NCBI GenBank assembly: GCA_963691775.1
Contig: OY829369.1
Location: forward strand, 2,170,001-2,234,000
DNA from: JAZBPO01 sp963691775
Lineage (GTDB): Bacteria; Pseudomonadota; Gammaproteobacteria; Pseudomonadales; Azotimanducaceae
Direction of reading: 5' to 3'
Length of the DNA stretch: 64,000 nucleotides
Positions 42,115 to 50,465 of this stretch are shown one piece after another. The notes below the pieces were generated by a model, which saw only the letters and a list, made by a program, of their open reading frames with translations, was not told where the DNA came from and made no database searches. The translations under genes and the position numbers were made by a program. How positions within the stretch are numbered: the first letter of the stretch is position 1; every line of letters starts with the position of its first letter.

Positions 42115-42191
42115 AGTTAACCCGAGTTTTCGTTATCCGAGTAATCACTCAATATATACCTTCATTCAAGAACACGACACTCTCGATTTTT

Positions 42192-42683
42192 ATGACCTAC
42201 CAATTTGAATTTCAGTCCGTTTTACCTGGCGTCACACAGGCACAAGTTTGGGTTCGCGTCGGCAGTTGGCAAGGTGTCAACGCAGAGCTCGGGCCGGTAT
42301 TTAAGATGAGCCACCCCAAGCATATGCCGAGAGTTGATGATGTCCCCGCTGACGGTCAAAGCCACTTTACCTCTACCGTCTGGTTGATAGGCATCGTGCC
42401 CATGGACCGCCATCGGTTTACTCTGGTTGATTTACAGTCCGGTCACTACTTCGACGAACTGTCTTCAAACCTGAACATGTCTCGCTGGACCCACAAACGC
42501 GTCCTAAAAGAAGTCAGCGGTGGCGTGGAGGTCACGGACTATTGCAGCTTTGAGCCACGTATCAAATTCATGGGCACGCTGTTAAACCTCGTCTATCGCT
42601 GGGTGTTTACCAGAAGACACCGTCGACTCACCCAGTATTTCGAAGATGTTGTCAGGCAAAACCGAGTGCCTTCAACACCGTGA
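42192..42683 (+). CDS. SRPBCC-like (polyketide cyclase-type) hypothetical protein
   Basis: 163 residues. Start YQFEFQSVLPGVTQAQVWVR recalls the first strand and helix of START/SRPBCC proteins, followed by PVFKMSHPKHMPRVDDVP, RHRFTLVDLQSGHYFDELSS and EVSGGVEVTDYCSFEPRIKF with a hydrophobic end (LLNLVYRWVFTRRHRRL). These folds bind hydrophobic ligands. Its stop overlaps the hydrolase start by 4 bases. Together with the divergent TetR gene this is a compact ligand-sensing and modifying cassette. Confidence 0.65.
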   Translation: MTYQFEFQSVLPGVTQAQVWVRVGSWQGVNAELGPVFKMSHPKHMPRVDDVPADGQSHFTSTVWLIGIVPMDRHRFTLVDLQSGHYFDELSSNLNMSRWTHKRVLKEVSGGVEVTDYCSFEPRIKFMGTLLNLVYRWVFTRRHRRLTQYFEDVVRQNRVPSTP

Positions 42684-43471
42684 CGAGTCAATTCATAGAT
42701 CAAGGCGAAGGCCCCGCTATCATCTTCGTCCACGGCCTGCCGGGACAAGCTAAAGACTTCTCCCCGCTGATCGATGTACTGGCCAGCGACTTTCGCTGCA
42801 TCGCCTATAACCGGGGCGGATATGGACATGCTTACGGCAAACCAGGCATCGCGCACGGCGTCGCCGAATTGTTTGATCTGCTAGACGAATTTGAACTTAA
42901 AGAAGTCTCGGTCGCAGGCTGGTCCTACGGCGGTCATATCGCCATGGCAGCAGCGGCCGCGCAGCCAGACCGAATCTCGTCTCTCATTTTGATGGGATCG
43001 GCCGGGCCCACTTTTCGTTGGCCAGGTTCCACGGCTGATGCTCTGTTATTTAAAACCCCGCTGGGTCTACCGCTATTTCGGCTACTGCACAGGTTTGGGC
43101 CACAAGCTTTTAGACCCCAACTAAATGACGCTTATGGCAAAGTGGCGCCAGAAGATCTGATACAGGACTTCTGGAACTTGATGTCGGATAAAAGCACTGT
43201 GGGGCACTGGATCAGTGAAGGAAAAATCTGGCAACCAGAAACCGCTCCGGCCAAGGGCGTTGAGCAGAGCACTCTCATCATTCATGGCGAGGCGGATACT
43301 CGGGTGCCAGCGCAGATCGCGCTCGAGCTCGCTCGACTCATCCCAAACTCAACGCTGAAACTGCTACCGAACGCCGGGCACTGGCCCTTTGCGAGTCATA
43401 CTCAAATCGTCGCATCAGAAATCAAAACGTTCCTGCAAACGAAGCTGCCTAAAGTGGCATCACTCGCTTGA
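42680..43471 (+). CDS. Alpha/beta hydrolase
   Basis: 263 residues with the canonical layout: GPAIIFVHGLPGQAKDFSPL (oxyanion HG), RCIAYNRGGYGHAYG, nucleophile elbow VSVAGWSYGGHIAMAAAAAQ (Gly-Trp-Ser-Tyr-Gly-Gly), LIIHGEADTRVPAQIALELA (acid Asp) and LPNAGHWPFASH (His). Soluble, no signal. Coupled to the SRPBCC-like gene upstream. Possible esterase, epoxide hydrolase or lactonase; the substrate is unknown. Confidence 0.85.
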   Translation: MTSQFIDQGEGPAIIFVHGLPGQAKDFSPLIDVLASDFRCIAYNRGGYGHAYGKPGIAHGVAELFDLLDEFELKEVSVAGWSYGGHIAMAAAAAQPDRISSLILMGSAGPTFRWPGSTADALLFKTPLGLPLFRLLHRFGPQAFRPQLNDAYGKVAPEDLIQDFWNLMSDKSTVGHWISEGKIWQPETAPAKGVEQSTLIIHGEADTRVPAQIALELARLIPNSTLKLLPNAGHWPFASHTQIVASEIKTFLQTKLPKVASLA

Positions 43472-43892
43472 TGCCTGAACCTTCAACAGCAACATAGATA
43501 TAACCATCCGGCCCCTGCCGAACGTCTCTGATTCGCCCGACTTCCTCTACTGCAGGTCCGGCGTCAACGATTTTATTGCCGTCGAGCTCGCACAGAATCA
43601 GCTGACTGAATTTAAGCGAGCCGACTAGCAGATGCCCCTGCCATTCGGGATATTTATCGCTCGTCACAAAGGTCATGCCGGAGGGCGCGATGGAGGGATC
43701 CCAGTACCAATCTGGTGAAACGTAACCGGCTCGTTCAGTGCCCTCGGCAAACGAAGTACCGCTGTAGTTAATGCCGTAACTTAAAATTGGCCAGCCAAAG
43801 TTGGCACCAGGCTTAACGATATTGATTTCATCCCCACCTCGCGGGCCGTGCTCATGAGTCCAGATCTCACCGGTCACGGGGTGCATGGCCAT
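43449..43892 (-). pseudogene. PQQ-dependent sugar dehydrogenase-like (GdhB/YliI), C-terminal part
   Basis: About 147 codons of the beta-propeller end: HPVTGEIWTHEHGPRGGDEI, NIVKPGANFGWPILSYGINY, PDWYWDPSIAPSGMTFVTSD, HLLVGSLKFSQLILCELDG, RIRDVRQGPDGYIYVAVEGS. These are highly typical of periplasmic aldose dehydrogenases. The 5' two thirds are missing because IS91 copy J begins at 43895, so it is a remnant. Its tail overlaps the hydrolase tail by 23 bases. Confidence 0.8.
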
Positions 43893-43894
43893 GC

Positions 43895-44087
43895 CTCGGC
43901 TCCGGACTAGGTTCTAGCGCCAGATGTCGATCGGTCTGTGCGAGCCTTCCGATCGTGACGTAGGCTCAGGAACTACCCTGTAGGGCGAATCGGGTGTGCG
44001 CCTTGGTTGGACGCCATAAGGCGCACCACATGGCGAGGGTGGTGGCCGAAGGCTCGAGTGGACAGCCCCGTTATCTGTCCTATCCCC
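43895..44087 (+). mobile_element. IS91-like 3' terminus, copy J
   Basis: From CTCGGCTCCGGACTAGG to CTATCCCC at 44087; no transposase codons. On its left it cuts the sugar dehydrogenase gene, and on its right the CHAT gene. Hairpin as in B. Confidence 0.9.
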
Positions 44088-45590
44088 CATGGGCGTCTGG
44101 TGGAGGATCGCCTCGCGCCGCAGAACCCCAATCTGCTCATTGCTGTGCATCACGATTTAGGCCGCCTCGCGGAGCGCGCAGGCGATGCATCCCTCGCGAT
44201 CGACCACTACCGAAAGGCGATTCGTCTGGTGGAGCAATCCAGGGCGACCTTCTCCGGCGAGAGCGCCCGCATCGGCTTCGTCGGCGACAAGGAAGTCATC
44301 TATCGCGATCTCGTTCGCCTGCTGAGCGAGGGCGGCCGCGTCGAGGAGGCGCTCGAGTTCACGGAGCGGGCCAAGGCGCGCGCGCTCGTGGACCTGCTCG
44401 CAAGCAGGGAGCGCTTCGGGCCGCAGGAAGGGGACGAAGCGCCGCGTCTCGCCGAGTTCATCCGCGCAGACGAGCTGCTCGCGCAGCCAAGTCCCGCTCG
44501 TACCGAGTCAGAATTCGCAAGACGCCGCGGCCAGCGCACAACCGCGCTCGCAAAGCTCTCGGCCGCTACGCGTGCGCTGGTCACCGTCGAAACGCTCGAG
44601 GCCGCCGGTATTCGCCGCGCACTCGACGAAGGGGAAGTCCTTATCGAGTACTACGGTGACGGAGACAGCTCACTACTGGCGTTCGTCGTCGATCGGGACA
44701 ACGTGGAGCTTCACAGACTGGACGCCGAGGGACTACGCGAGGACGTCGCGGAGCTGCGCGCGGTAATCGCGGAACTGGAGGAATGGGAGGAGATCGCAGT
44801 TGCGCTGCACGAGCGCCTCCTTGGCCCATTCGCGGCGCGGATCGCGACAGCCGAGCGGCTCACGATCGTTCCGCACGGCGCACTTCACTATCTACCCTTC
44901 AACGTACTGCACGACGGCGAGCGCACGCTGATCGAGCGGACGTCGCTGAGGTTGCTGCCTTCAGCCAGCGTGCTGGCCCTGCTCGGCGAGCCGCAGGCAG
45001 GTGGATCGCTGCTGGTGCTCGGCAACCCTGACCTCGGCGATCCGTCTATGGATCTACCCGGTGCGGAGGAAGAGGCTCGCGTCATCGCGGCGATGGCCGG
45101 GACTGATGCGACCCTGCGACTCCGCGCCTCGGCGACTGAGTCCTACATCAAGCGAGCGGCGCGCAACCACGGCGCACTGCATCTCGCCAGCCACGGTGAG
45201 TTTCGGCCTGAAGCGCCGCTCGCCTCCCGGCTTCTGCTCGCACCCGATCGGGAAGACGACGGCTATCTCACCGTGCCCGAGATCTACGACTTGGAACTTG
45301 CCGCAGAGCGCGTGGTGCTCTCCGCCTGTGAGACCGGTCTCGGGGAGGTCGCCAACGGAGACGATGTCATCGGACTCACGCGCGGCTTCCTCTACGCAGG
45401 CGCCGCCTCCGTGGTCGCCAGTCTCTGGCCCGTCTCAGACGCGGCCACGCAATTGCTCATGACGCGCTACTACGAATTCGGTTCGGACGAGGACGTCGCC
45501 GAGGCACTCCGGCGCGCGCAACTCGCCACGATGGAACGCTTTCCTCATCCCTCGGACTGGGCAGCGTTCCAGCTCACCGGGCAGCCTTGA
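44007..45590 (+). CDS. CHAT-domain protease (TPR-CHAT), N-terminus replaced by IS91 end
   Basis: The native part begins at 44088 with the end of a TPR region (NLLIAVHHDLGRLAERAGDA; YRKAIRLVEQSRATFSGESA; VEEALEFTERAKARALVDLL) and continues into a full CHAT domain: LTIVPHGALHYLPFNVLHD, LHLASHGEF (catalytic His), VVLSACETGLG (catalytic Cys) and AGAASVVASLWPVSD. CHAT proteins are caspase-like peptidases in bacterial cell-death or defence systems. The upstream TPRs are lost; an open frame from a TTG at 44007 within the repeat runs in frame into the gene, so a ~527-residue fusion is possible. High GC, close to the core. Confidence 0.82.
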   Translation: MDAIRRTTWRGWWPKARVDSPVICPIPHGRLVEDRLAPQNPNLLIAVHHDLGRLAERAGDASLAIDHYRKAIRLVEQSRATFSGESARIGFVGDKEVIYRDLVRLLSEGGRVEEALEFTERAKARALVDLLASRERFGPQEGDEAPRLAEFIRADELLAQPSPARTESEFARRRGQRTTALAKLSAATRALVTVETLEAAGIRRALDEGEVLIEYYGDGDSSLLAFVVDRDNVELHRLDAEGLREDVAELRAVIAELEEWEEIAVALHERLLGPFAARIATAERLTIVPHGALHYLPFNVLHDGERTLIERTSLRLLPSASVLALLGEPQAGGSLLVLGNPDLGDPSMDLPGAEEEARVIAAMAGTDATLRLRASATESYIKRAARNHGALHLASHGEFRPEAPLASRLLLAPDREDDGYLTVPEIYDLELAAERVVLSACETGLGEVANGDDVIGLTRGFLYAGAASVVASLWPVSDAATQLLMTRYYEFGSDEDVAEALRRAQLATMERFPHPSDWAAFQLTGQP

Positions 45591-45754
45591 CTTGGCTTTG
45601 CTGAGGCGCCGCAGGCCGCTTCGTCAATCGAAACAGGGCGCTCCGTGGACACCCCTCTCGAACAGCGTGCCCGTTTAGCGGCTCGCACTTCGGATCGTAG
45701 GCGGTGTCCAGGCGTGGGAGCTGGACTGCAGTACGCGCAACCACAAAAAGGCTG

Positions 45755-46330
45755 TCAGTCGTCGCGCTGGGCTGCTGCATGGAGCGCGCGTTCGACCTGC
45801 AGCTTGATGAATGCGGTGTCCAGCGGCGCACCGATCTGCGTCGCGCGGAAATGAAGTGGCGCGACCATGAGCTCCAGAAGAAGCTTGGCGTCCACGTCTC
45901 GACGACACTCCCCTCTCTCCGTTGCGCGCCTTAGAATCTCCGACGCCTTCTCGAAGCGGCTCGCCCAGTAAGTCTGGCGCACGTCAGCGAACGCGCGCGA
46001 ATCAGCTGTCGCCGACAGCAACGCGCGGCCCAGCGGGGAGGTGATGACATCGCCGACTGTACTGGCGAGCAAGTCGAGGTCACCGGCGAGCGAGCCGGTA
46101 TCGGGGATCGGAACCTCGGTTTCCATGACCGCGAGGACGGCGGCGAGCACCAGTGCGTTCCGGTCGCGATAGCGTCGATAGATCGTCGTCTTGTTGACGC
46201 CAGCGGCCGCAGCGACGTCGTCGACCTTGATGGACAGAGTCCCCGTAGCTTCGATCTCCGCGATCACCGCGGACAGGATTTTCTCATCGACGACACGTCC
46301 TCGCCGGTGCGCCGGCGTCGAGGCGTTCAT
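45755..46330 (-). CDS. TetR family transcriptional regulator
   Basis: 191 residues: VVDEKILSAVIAEIEATGTL, IKVDDVAAAAGVNKTTIYRR and YRDRNALVLAAVLAVME form the DNA-binding domain; the rest is the helical ligand domain ending in RATQIGAPLDTAFIKLQVER, a TetR_C-type end. Its start overlaps the SRPBCC gene stop (ATGA), so both are transcribed together, downstream of two inverted repeats that are likely its own operators. Confidence 0.9.
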   Translation of the reverse strand: MNASTPAHRRGRVVDEKILSAVIAEIEATGTLSIKVDDVAAAAGVNKTTIYRRYRDRNALVLAAVLAVMETEVPIPDTGSLAGDLDLLASTVGDVITSPLGRALLSATADSRAFADVRQTYWASRFEKASEILRRATERGECRRDVDAKLLLELMVAPLHFRATQIGAPLDTAFIKLQVERALHAAAQRDD

Positions 46331-46782
46331 GCCCTGACAGCGGATGAGCCGCGCGCCGCGACCTCCGCGGCCAGGGCTTGGTTGAAGGCGTGGAAGCCGG
46401 CCTCGGTGTCCGCCAGGAGCTTACCCATCAGGGGTATGAGCATGCCGCTGAAGTGCTCCCCGTGTAGGAGGCGGGTAGCGCCGCCGTCGATGGGAATGAG
46501 TTCGAAGCAATGCTCCCCGTCGAAGAGCCCACCGAAGAGCAACTTCCCCTTCCAACGCAGCAGTCTGGCTGGCTCAACCTCCAGCACCGTCGGCGTGAAG
46601 CCCATTCCCGCGCTGCCGTCTGGCTTACGCGCTCTGATGCTCAGCGACGCGCCGACGCTTGGTTCGCCTGCCACGGAAAAGAAGAAGGGGTCCCAGTCCG
46701 CGTGCGACGGAAAGTCGGTGAGCACGTTCCAGATGGCGGTGGCATCGGCATCGATGTCGATCGTGGTGGAGATGGTCTTCAT
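46327..46782 (-). CDS. SRPBCC family protein
   Basis: 151 residues with the START-like pattern: STTIDIDADATAIWNVLTDF, HADWDPFFFSVAGEP, GFTPTVLEVEPARLLRWKGK, GGLFDGEHCFELIPIDGGAT and TEAGFHAFNQALA. Binds a hydrophobic ligand; the enzymatic role is unknown. The ATG at 46782 is preferred; a TTG at 46794 would lie inside the operator. First gene of a two-gene unit with TetR. Confidence 0.82.
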   Translation of the reverse strand: MKTISTTIDIDADATAIWNVLTDFPSHADWDPFFFSVAGEPSVGASLSIRARKPDGSAGMGFTPTVLEVEPARLLRWKGKLLFGGLFDGEHCFELIPIDGGATRLLHGEHFSGMLIPLMGKLLADTEAGFHAFNQALAAEVAARGSSAVRA

Positions 46783-46790
46783 GGCGTCAC

Positions 46791-46815
46791 TCAACGCAAC
46801 AGTTAGTTGCGTTGA
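46791..46815 (+). promoter_or_regulatory. Operator 1: perfect inverted repeat
   Basis: TCAACGCAAC-AGTTA-GTTGCGTTGA is a perfect 10-bp inverted repeat with a 5-base spacer, just upstream of the SRPBCC start. Position and symmetry fit binding by the co-transcribed TetR protein, giving autoregulation. Confidence 0.75.
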
Positions 46816-46838
46816 GCATAAGAGACCCTCCTTTCTAA

Positions 46839-46855
46839 TGCAACATCAAGTTGCG
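46839..46855 (+). promoter_or_regulatory. Operator 2: related inverted repeat
   Basis: TGCAAC-ATCAA-GTTGCG repeats the inner core (GCAAC-5-GTTGC) of operator 1, 48 bases centre to centre. Between the two lies ACCCTCCTTTC. Two sites with the same core and spacer strongly suggest one regulator. Confidence 0.65.
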
Positions 46856-47258
46856 TAACGGGCACACCGTCGATTGCCCGAACGGCCAGGTGCTTTTAGC
46901 CAGCGTCGGCACGAGGGTCCTGGACGGGCTCCTTCGTCAGCCGGCAGCTCCGCTAAGCGATTGAGAATCCGACCATGGCCACACCGACGACCGCTCGCTG
47001 AACCAGCCGTTTCTGCTTCCTGATGGGTGGCATCGGCGCCGCGGTAGGTTCCGCAGGACGTGCATCCCGAATCTTCAATTCAGTCAGTGACTTGCAGCTG
47101 CTCGCTCGCGATGGTCAGTCGAACGCGCCGAAGCTCGGCTCTACAGCTACCCTGAATCGGAATGTCGAAGCACTCAGCCCGGCGGCCCCATAGCGCCGAG
47201 CACAAGCACATCTAGCCAGGCGTCCTCGCACAACAAGATTTCTGGCGATGAGACTGGC
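46856..47258. other. Intergenic stretch with a doubtful small ORF
   Basis: About 400 bases. A frame at 47023-47193 (+ strand) would give 56 residues starting MGGIGAAVGSAGRASRIFNS; the Gly/Ala start recalls the bacteriocin-like peptides, but there is no leader or clear ribosome site. The rest shows no gene. The right edge is the start of IS91 copy K. Confidence 0.3.
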
Positions 47259-47504
47259 GAAGCACCAGAACCTCTCGCAGTATCCTCCGTCCAATGGGCG
47301 GGCCAGTCCCGCTCGGCTCCGGACTAGGTTCTAGCGCCAGATGTCGATCGGTCTGTGCGAGCCTTCCGATCGTGACGTAGGCTCAGGAACTACCCTGTAG
47401 GGCGAATCGGGTGTGCGCCTTGGCTGGACGCCATAAGGCGCACCACATGGCGAGGGCGGTGGCCGAAGGCTCGAGTGGACAGCCCCGTTATCTGTCCTAT
47501 CCCC
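47259..47504 (+). mobile_element. IS91-like 3' terminus, copy K
   Basis: From GAAGCACCAGAACCTCTCG to CTATCCCC at 47504. It is followed by another TATCCCC (47505-47511), so the last bases may be doubled by slippage or by insertion next to a similar site. The hairpin is as in B; one stem-loop base differs (GGCTGGACG). Confidence 0.9.
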
Positions 47505-47978
47505 TATCCCCAGATCTATCGAGAAATGCAGGCCCGACTGGACGACGCTGGAATAGACACCGTTTGGTTTGGGGTTGCGGCGGAACTCAACGAACACTTC
47601 GGCACGCTCTTGGTCGAGATCGGCTCGCCGGAGCACCTGAATGAACTTGGAATCGAGCTCTTAACCAAGAACACCGAAAAATTCAACGAAATAATCTCCG
47701 GAGAGATCGAAATGTCAGGGACGGCACTCGACAACTTCCTGGTCGTACGAGAGCAGATTTATGTTCAGGATTACTACATCCGAAACCCGCCGACGCTGCC
47801 AGCAAAGATAGCCATCTTTGCAGGGTTTTTGGGCAGTGACTACATCCAACCACCGATAATAAGGAAGGGCGTCGAATACGTAGGTGCGAAGTACGGAGAC
47901 TTCAACTACTTTGACACGCTACACCGAATCGAGCTCGGGCAAGCGATGATGTCTCAACGCCGGCATGGAGTTGAATAA
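47505..47978 (+). CDS. Hypothetical protein, 5'-truncated by copy K
   Basis: The frame is open through the junction; native residues start at about IYREMQARLDDAGIDTVWFG and continue AAELNEHFGTLLVEIGSPEH, LDNFLVVREQIYVQDYYIRN, IAIFAGFLGSDYIQPPIIRK and end SQRRHGVE. An ATG at 47526 could serve as start. Soluble alpha/beta-looking protein, family not recognised. It is followed after 3 bases by a membrane protein, forming a pair. Confidence 0.5.
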   Translation, partial: YPQIYREMQARLDDAGIDTVWFGVAAELNEHFGTLLVEIGSPEHLNELGIELLTKNTEKFNEIISGEIEMSGTALDNFLVVREQIYVQDYYIRNPPTLPAKIAIFAGFLGSDYIQPPIIRKGVEYVGAKYGDFNYFDTLHRIELGQAMMSQRRHGVE

Positions 47979-47981
47979 CCA

Positions 47982-48389
47982 ATGACAAGCACACTTACCC
48001 ATGCGAAGGACGCGCTTCTCATTTGCGCGATGGAGCTTATCGCTTTCTCATTCTTCTTCTTCTTGATCGAGAAGCTCTACATAGGAAAAGAAGTCTTCGT
48101 GGGCGGTAAGTATGCTGCCGCCGCGGCGCTAGCAAGAATCCTCAACCTACAAATACTTGCGCAGCTTATCGCTATCGGCACGACCTTGCACTTCAGCAAG
48201 AGTCCGGGACTTCTATGCCTTGTGATAGCGCTGTCATTCGCGCTCTATTACTCGGCGGTGAGAGGCGCGCTACTCAGCCCTTCAGAGCTCTTTGGATTCG
48301 GGACTTTCGGAAACCGTACACCAGCCTTTCTAGCCCTTATCCCAAGCGCCACAGCAGCAGCAGTCGCGTATCGCGAGCTCCAAACCTAG
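47982..48389 (+). CDS. Hypothetical four-helix membrane protein
   Basis: 135 residues, nearly all hydrophobic: LLICAMELIAFSFFFFLIEK, AAAAALARILNLQILAQLIA, GLLCLVIALSFALYYSAVRG and AFLALIPSATAAAVAY. It starts three bases after the soluble gene upstream, so the two are co-expressed. Unknown family; the soluble-plus-membrane pairing repeats what is seen at 38630-40028. Confidence 0.6.
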   Translation: MTSTLTHAKDALLICAMELIAFSFFFFLIEKLYIGKEVFVGGKYAAAAALARILNLQILAQLIAIGTTLHFSKSPGLLCLVIALSFALYYSAVRGALLSPSELFGFGTFGNRTPAFLALIPSATAAAVAYRELQT

Positions 48390-48436
48390 ATTCCAGAGAG
48401 CAGTCTTGGACACCCATGCGCCTGAAATCTGAATAG

Positions 48437-48560
48437 CGAACATCGTGGACACCCATCCCATCCGCTGAAGCGTTCGAGGTCTACGGCGGTTGCGGCGCAA
48501 CGAGCAGGCCCGGCCGCGTTTCGACGCCGCAAGCTTGAGTGAGCTTGGTTTCTAGTGAGC
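48437..48560 (+). repeat. CATCGTGGACACCC repeat, copy near IS91 L
   Basis: About 120 bases, roughly 90 percent identical to 16254-16373. It starts AACATCGTGGACACCCATCC, contains the self-complementary AAGCTTGAGTGAGCTT, and ends GTGAGC at the left edge of an IS91 3' fragment. Its repeated placement suggests an insertion sequence end that often breaks the IS91 transposase. Confidence 0.65.
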
Positions 48561-48972
48561 CGGCTGCGACGCGTGTTCGGGATCGAGATCACGGTGTGCC
48601 CGCACTGCGGCGGGCGGCTGCGGGTGATCGCCGATGTGACGGACCCGGATGTCATCGACCAGATCCTGGAGCACGTCCGGCGGGAAGGATTGCCGCGAGC
48701 ACCTCCGCTGCGACGCGCCCTCCCCTGAAGCACCAGAACCTCTCGCAGCATCCTCCGTCCAATGGGCGGGCCAGTCCCGCTCGGCTCCGGACTAGGTTCT
48801 AGCGCCAGATGTCGATCGGTCTGTGCGAGCCTTCCGATCGTGACGTAGGCTCAGGAACTACCCTGTAGGGCGAATCGGGTGTGCGCCTTGGTCGGACGCC
48901 ATAAGGCGCACCACATGGCGAGGGTGGTGGCCGAGAACTCGAGTGAACAGCCCCGTTATCTGTCCTATCCCC
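48561..48972 (+). mobile_element. IS91-like 3' terminus, copy L (island right edge)
   Basis: Starts in the transposase codons for RLRRVFGIEIT and ends CTATCCCC at 48972, where chromosome-like, high-GC DNA with long catabolic genes begins. Hairpin arm GAACAG as in A, G and H. It defines the right boundary of the island. Confidence 0.9.
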
Positions 48973-49100
48973 GAAAGCGCTGGCGCCGCCTGCGCTCCAG
49001 CACGTGGAGCATCCGTGGTCCTGCCCGAACGCGGCGATACCGGTTGTACTGCGCGGGCGACGCCTGCCGCTGCACGGTCGCGTCCATGAGGAGATTTGCT
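48973..49100. other. Short stretch after the island, possible gene stub
   Basis: A reverse-strand frame from the ATG at 49087 reads MDATVQRQASPAQYNRYRRV and runs into IS91 copy L, so it could be the 5' stub of a gene cut by the island. No ribosome site is evident; otherwise nothing is recognised. Confidence 0.3.
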
Positions 49101-50339
49101 TCAGCCGTGCTCGCTGTCAGCCCGCTTGTGCGCTGCTTGCGTCGCGTAGAACCGCGTCAGCGTGAAATAGAACAGCAGGATGCTGATAGATCCGACCACG
49201 ATCGGCATGACGGCGAGCCCTCCGTACCCCACCTCGGACACGATATAGCCGCCGATAGCGGGCCCCGGAGCAGCGCCCAGCCACCAGACGGCGTCCGTAG
49301 CTACGGCCCAGCGGCCCTTCGGGTCCATCTCCGACATGATCCCCAGGATGTAGGGCACCACGAAGTAGAAACAGGCGTTCCAGGCGAAGTACAGCCCGGC
49401 GAAGGCCAGAGGCGTATCGCCGAGCACAAGCATCGCCGCCACCACTGTGTTCGTGGCAATACCGACGAGTGCAGGCCGAAGATTGCCATAGCGATTCGCA
49501 AGCCACGCTGCCGCCACCCCGCCCGAAAGACCGACAAAGCTGGCGATGCCAAGCACTTGCCCAATGCCGTACGCCTCCATGCCCGCACGAAAACCGAACT
49601 GTTCAAGAAAGACCTGCACGGCACCCTGGCCCGCTTCATAGACGAACAGCGCAACGAGCGCGACGATCGCGAAGCGACCGTTCGCTGCACCGCGAACGCC
49701 GAGACGTTCGGTCAGGCGGGAAAACGGGGACAGCGTGTGCATCAATTCGCGCGCTGCCGCTTCCTCCTGCGGATCTTTAGGAGGCGGCGGCAGCCACTGG
49801 GTGAGCGGCAGGAACAGCACAATCGCGCCGGCCATCGCGAGATAACCGCCCATGGCGCCGAAAGGAACCGTGAAGTACGGCAGCACGATCGCGCTCACGG
49901 ATGACATGAGCCCCCAACTTACGGAGACGATGGCGAACACGCGTTGCGGACTTACGGAAGATGCGGCCGCAGCCGTGCCCGCGGCGCCGATCATGCCTGC
50001 GCCGACTCCGGCGGTGACACGCGCTACGCTGAGCACCTCATAGCTGTCGCTGAAGCCCGCGGCGAGATTGCTGAGAAAAGCGATGACGCCACCCGCAAGA
50101 GCGATGTAGGCGCGGGGGATACGCGTGACGGGTCCGGCCATGACAATCGCCATCACGGCGTAGGCTGTCGCCTCCTGGGTCATGACGACACCAGCAGCCG
50201 CTTCATCCAAGCCGTAACGCGCCATGACCGGGCCGAAGAGCTGGGCCTGCGCGTAGTAGCCCATCTGCCCCAGGAACCAGCATGTCGTGACCGCTACGAG
50301 AAGCCGGATCGGAACGGCTTCCTGACCCTTTTCGCTCAT
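49101..50339 (-). CDS. MFS transporter
   Basis: 412 residues with twelve predicted helices, including VAVTTCWFLGQMGYYAQAQL, AARVTAGVGAGM-like helix 4, and AAAASSVSPQRVFAIVSVSW. A central cytoplasmic loop (PPPPKDPQEEAAARELMHTL) separates the two six-helix halves. Drives uptake or efflux of a small molecule by proton or ion coupling. Upstream on the same strand are a cupin and PurU, suggesting import of the compound that the downstream catabolic genes degrade. Confidence 0.88.
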   Translation of the reverse strand: MSEKGQEAVPIRLLVAVTTCWFLGQMGYYAQAQLFGPVMARYGLDEAAAGVVMTQEATAYAVMAIVMAGPVTRIPRAYIALAGGVIAFLSNLAAGFSDSYEVLSVARVTAGVGAGMIGAAGTAAAASSVSPQRVFAIVSVSWGLMSSVSAIVLPYFTVPFGAMGGYLAMAGAIVLFLPLTQWLPPPPKDPQEEAAARELMHTLSPFSRLTERLGVRGAANGRFAIVALVALFVYEAGQGAVQVFLEQFGFRAGMEAYGIGQVLGIASFVGLSGGVAAAWLANRYGNLRPALVGIATNTVVAAMLVLGDTPLAFAGLYFAWNACFYFVVPYILGIMSEMDPKGRWAVATDAVWWLGAAPGPAIGGYIVSEVGYGGLAVMPIVVGSISILLFYFTLTRFYATQAAHKRADSEHG

Positions 50340-50465
50340 GGGCGCGCTCGCGTTCCGGGAATCGTGCTCAGCGCGCTGAGCGTACCCGCGATTCCACCTG
50401 CCCGTCCGCCATACATGACTGACGACACGGACACCTCATGCCATCTGAAACTCACGGGGCGCGTT

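Noticed and set aside
16525..48972. A CRISPR array made of the twelve repeats
   Set aside because: Repeats are 66 bp to over 1 kb and are separated by 0.5-8 kb of coding DNA. There are no short regular spacers and no cas genes.
16525..48972. An integron cassette array with the repeats as attC sites
   Set aside because: The repeats contain parts of an HUH transposase gene and lack the GTTRRRY core and attC-type symmetry. No integron integrase is present.
13111..48972. An integrated prophage or ICE at tRNA-Phe
   Set aside because: There is no integrase, no phage structural or conjugation gene, and no repeated tRNA 3' end at the right edge.
48879..49904. A + strand frame running from IS91 copy L through the MFS gene
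   Set aside because: It starts in the repeat and lies antisense to a well-formed MFS transporter; its composition is Arg/His-rich, as expected for a shadow frame.
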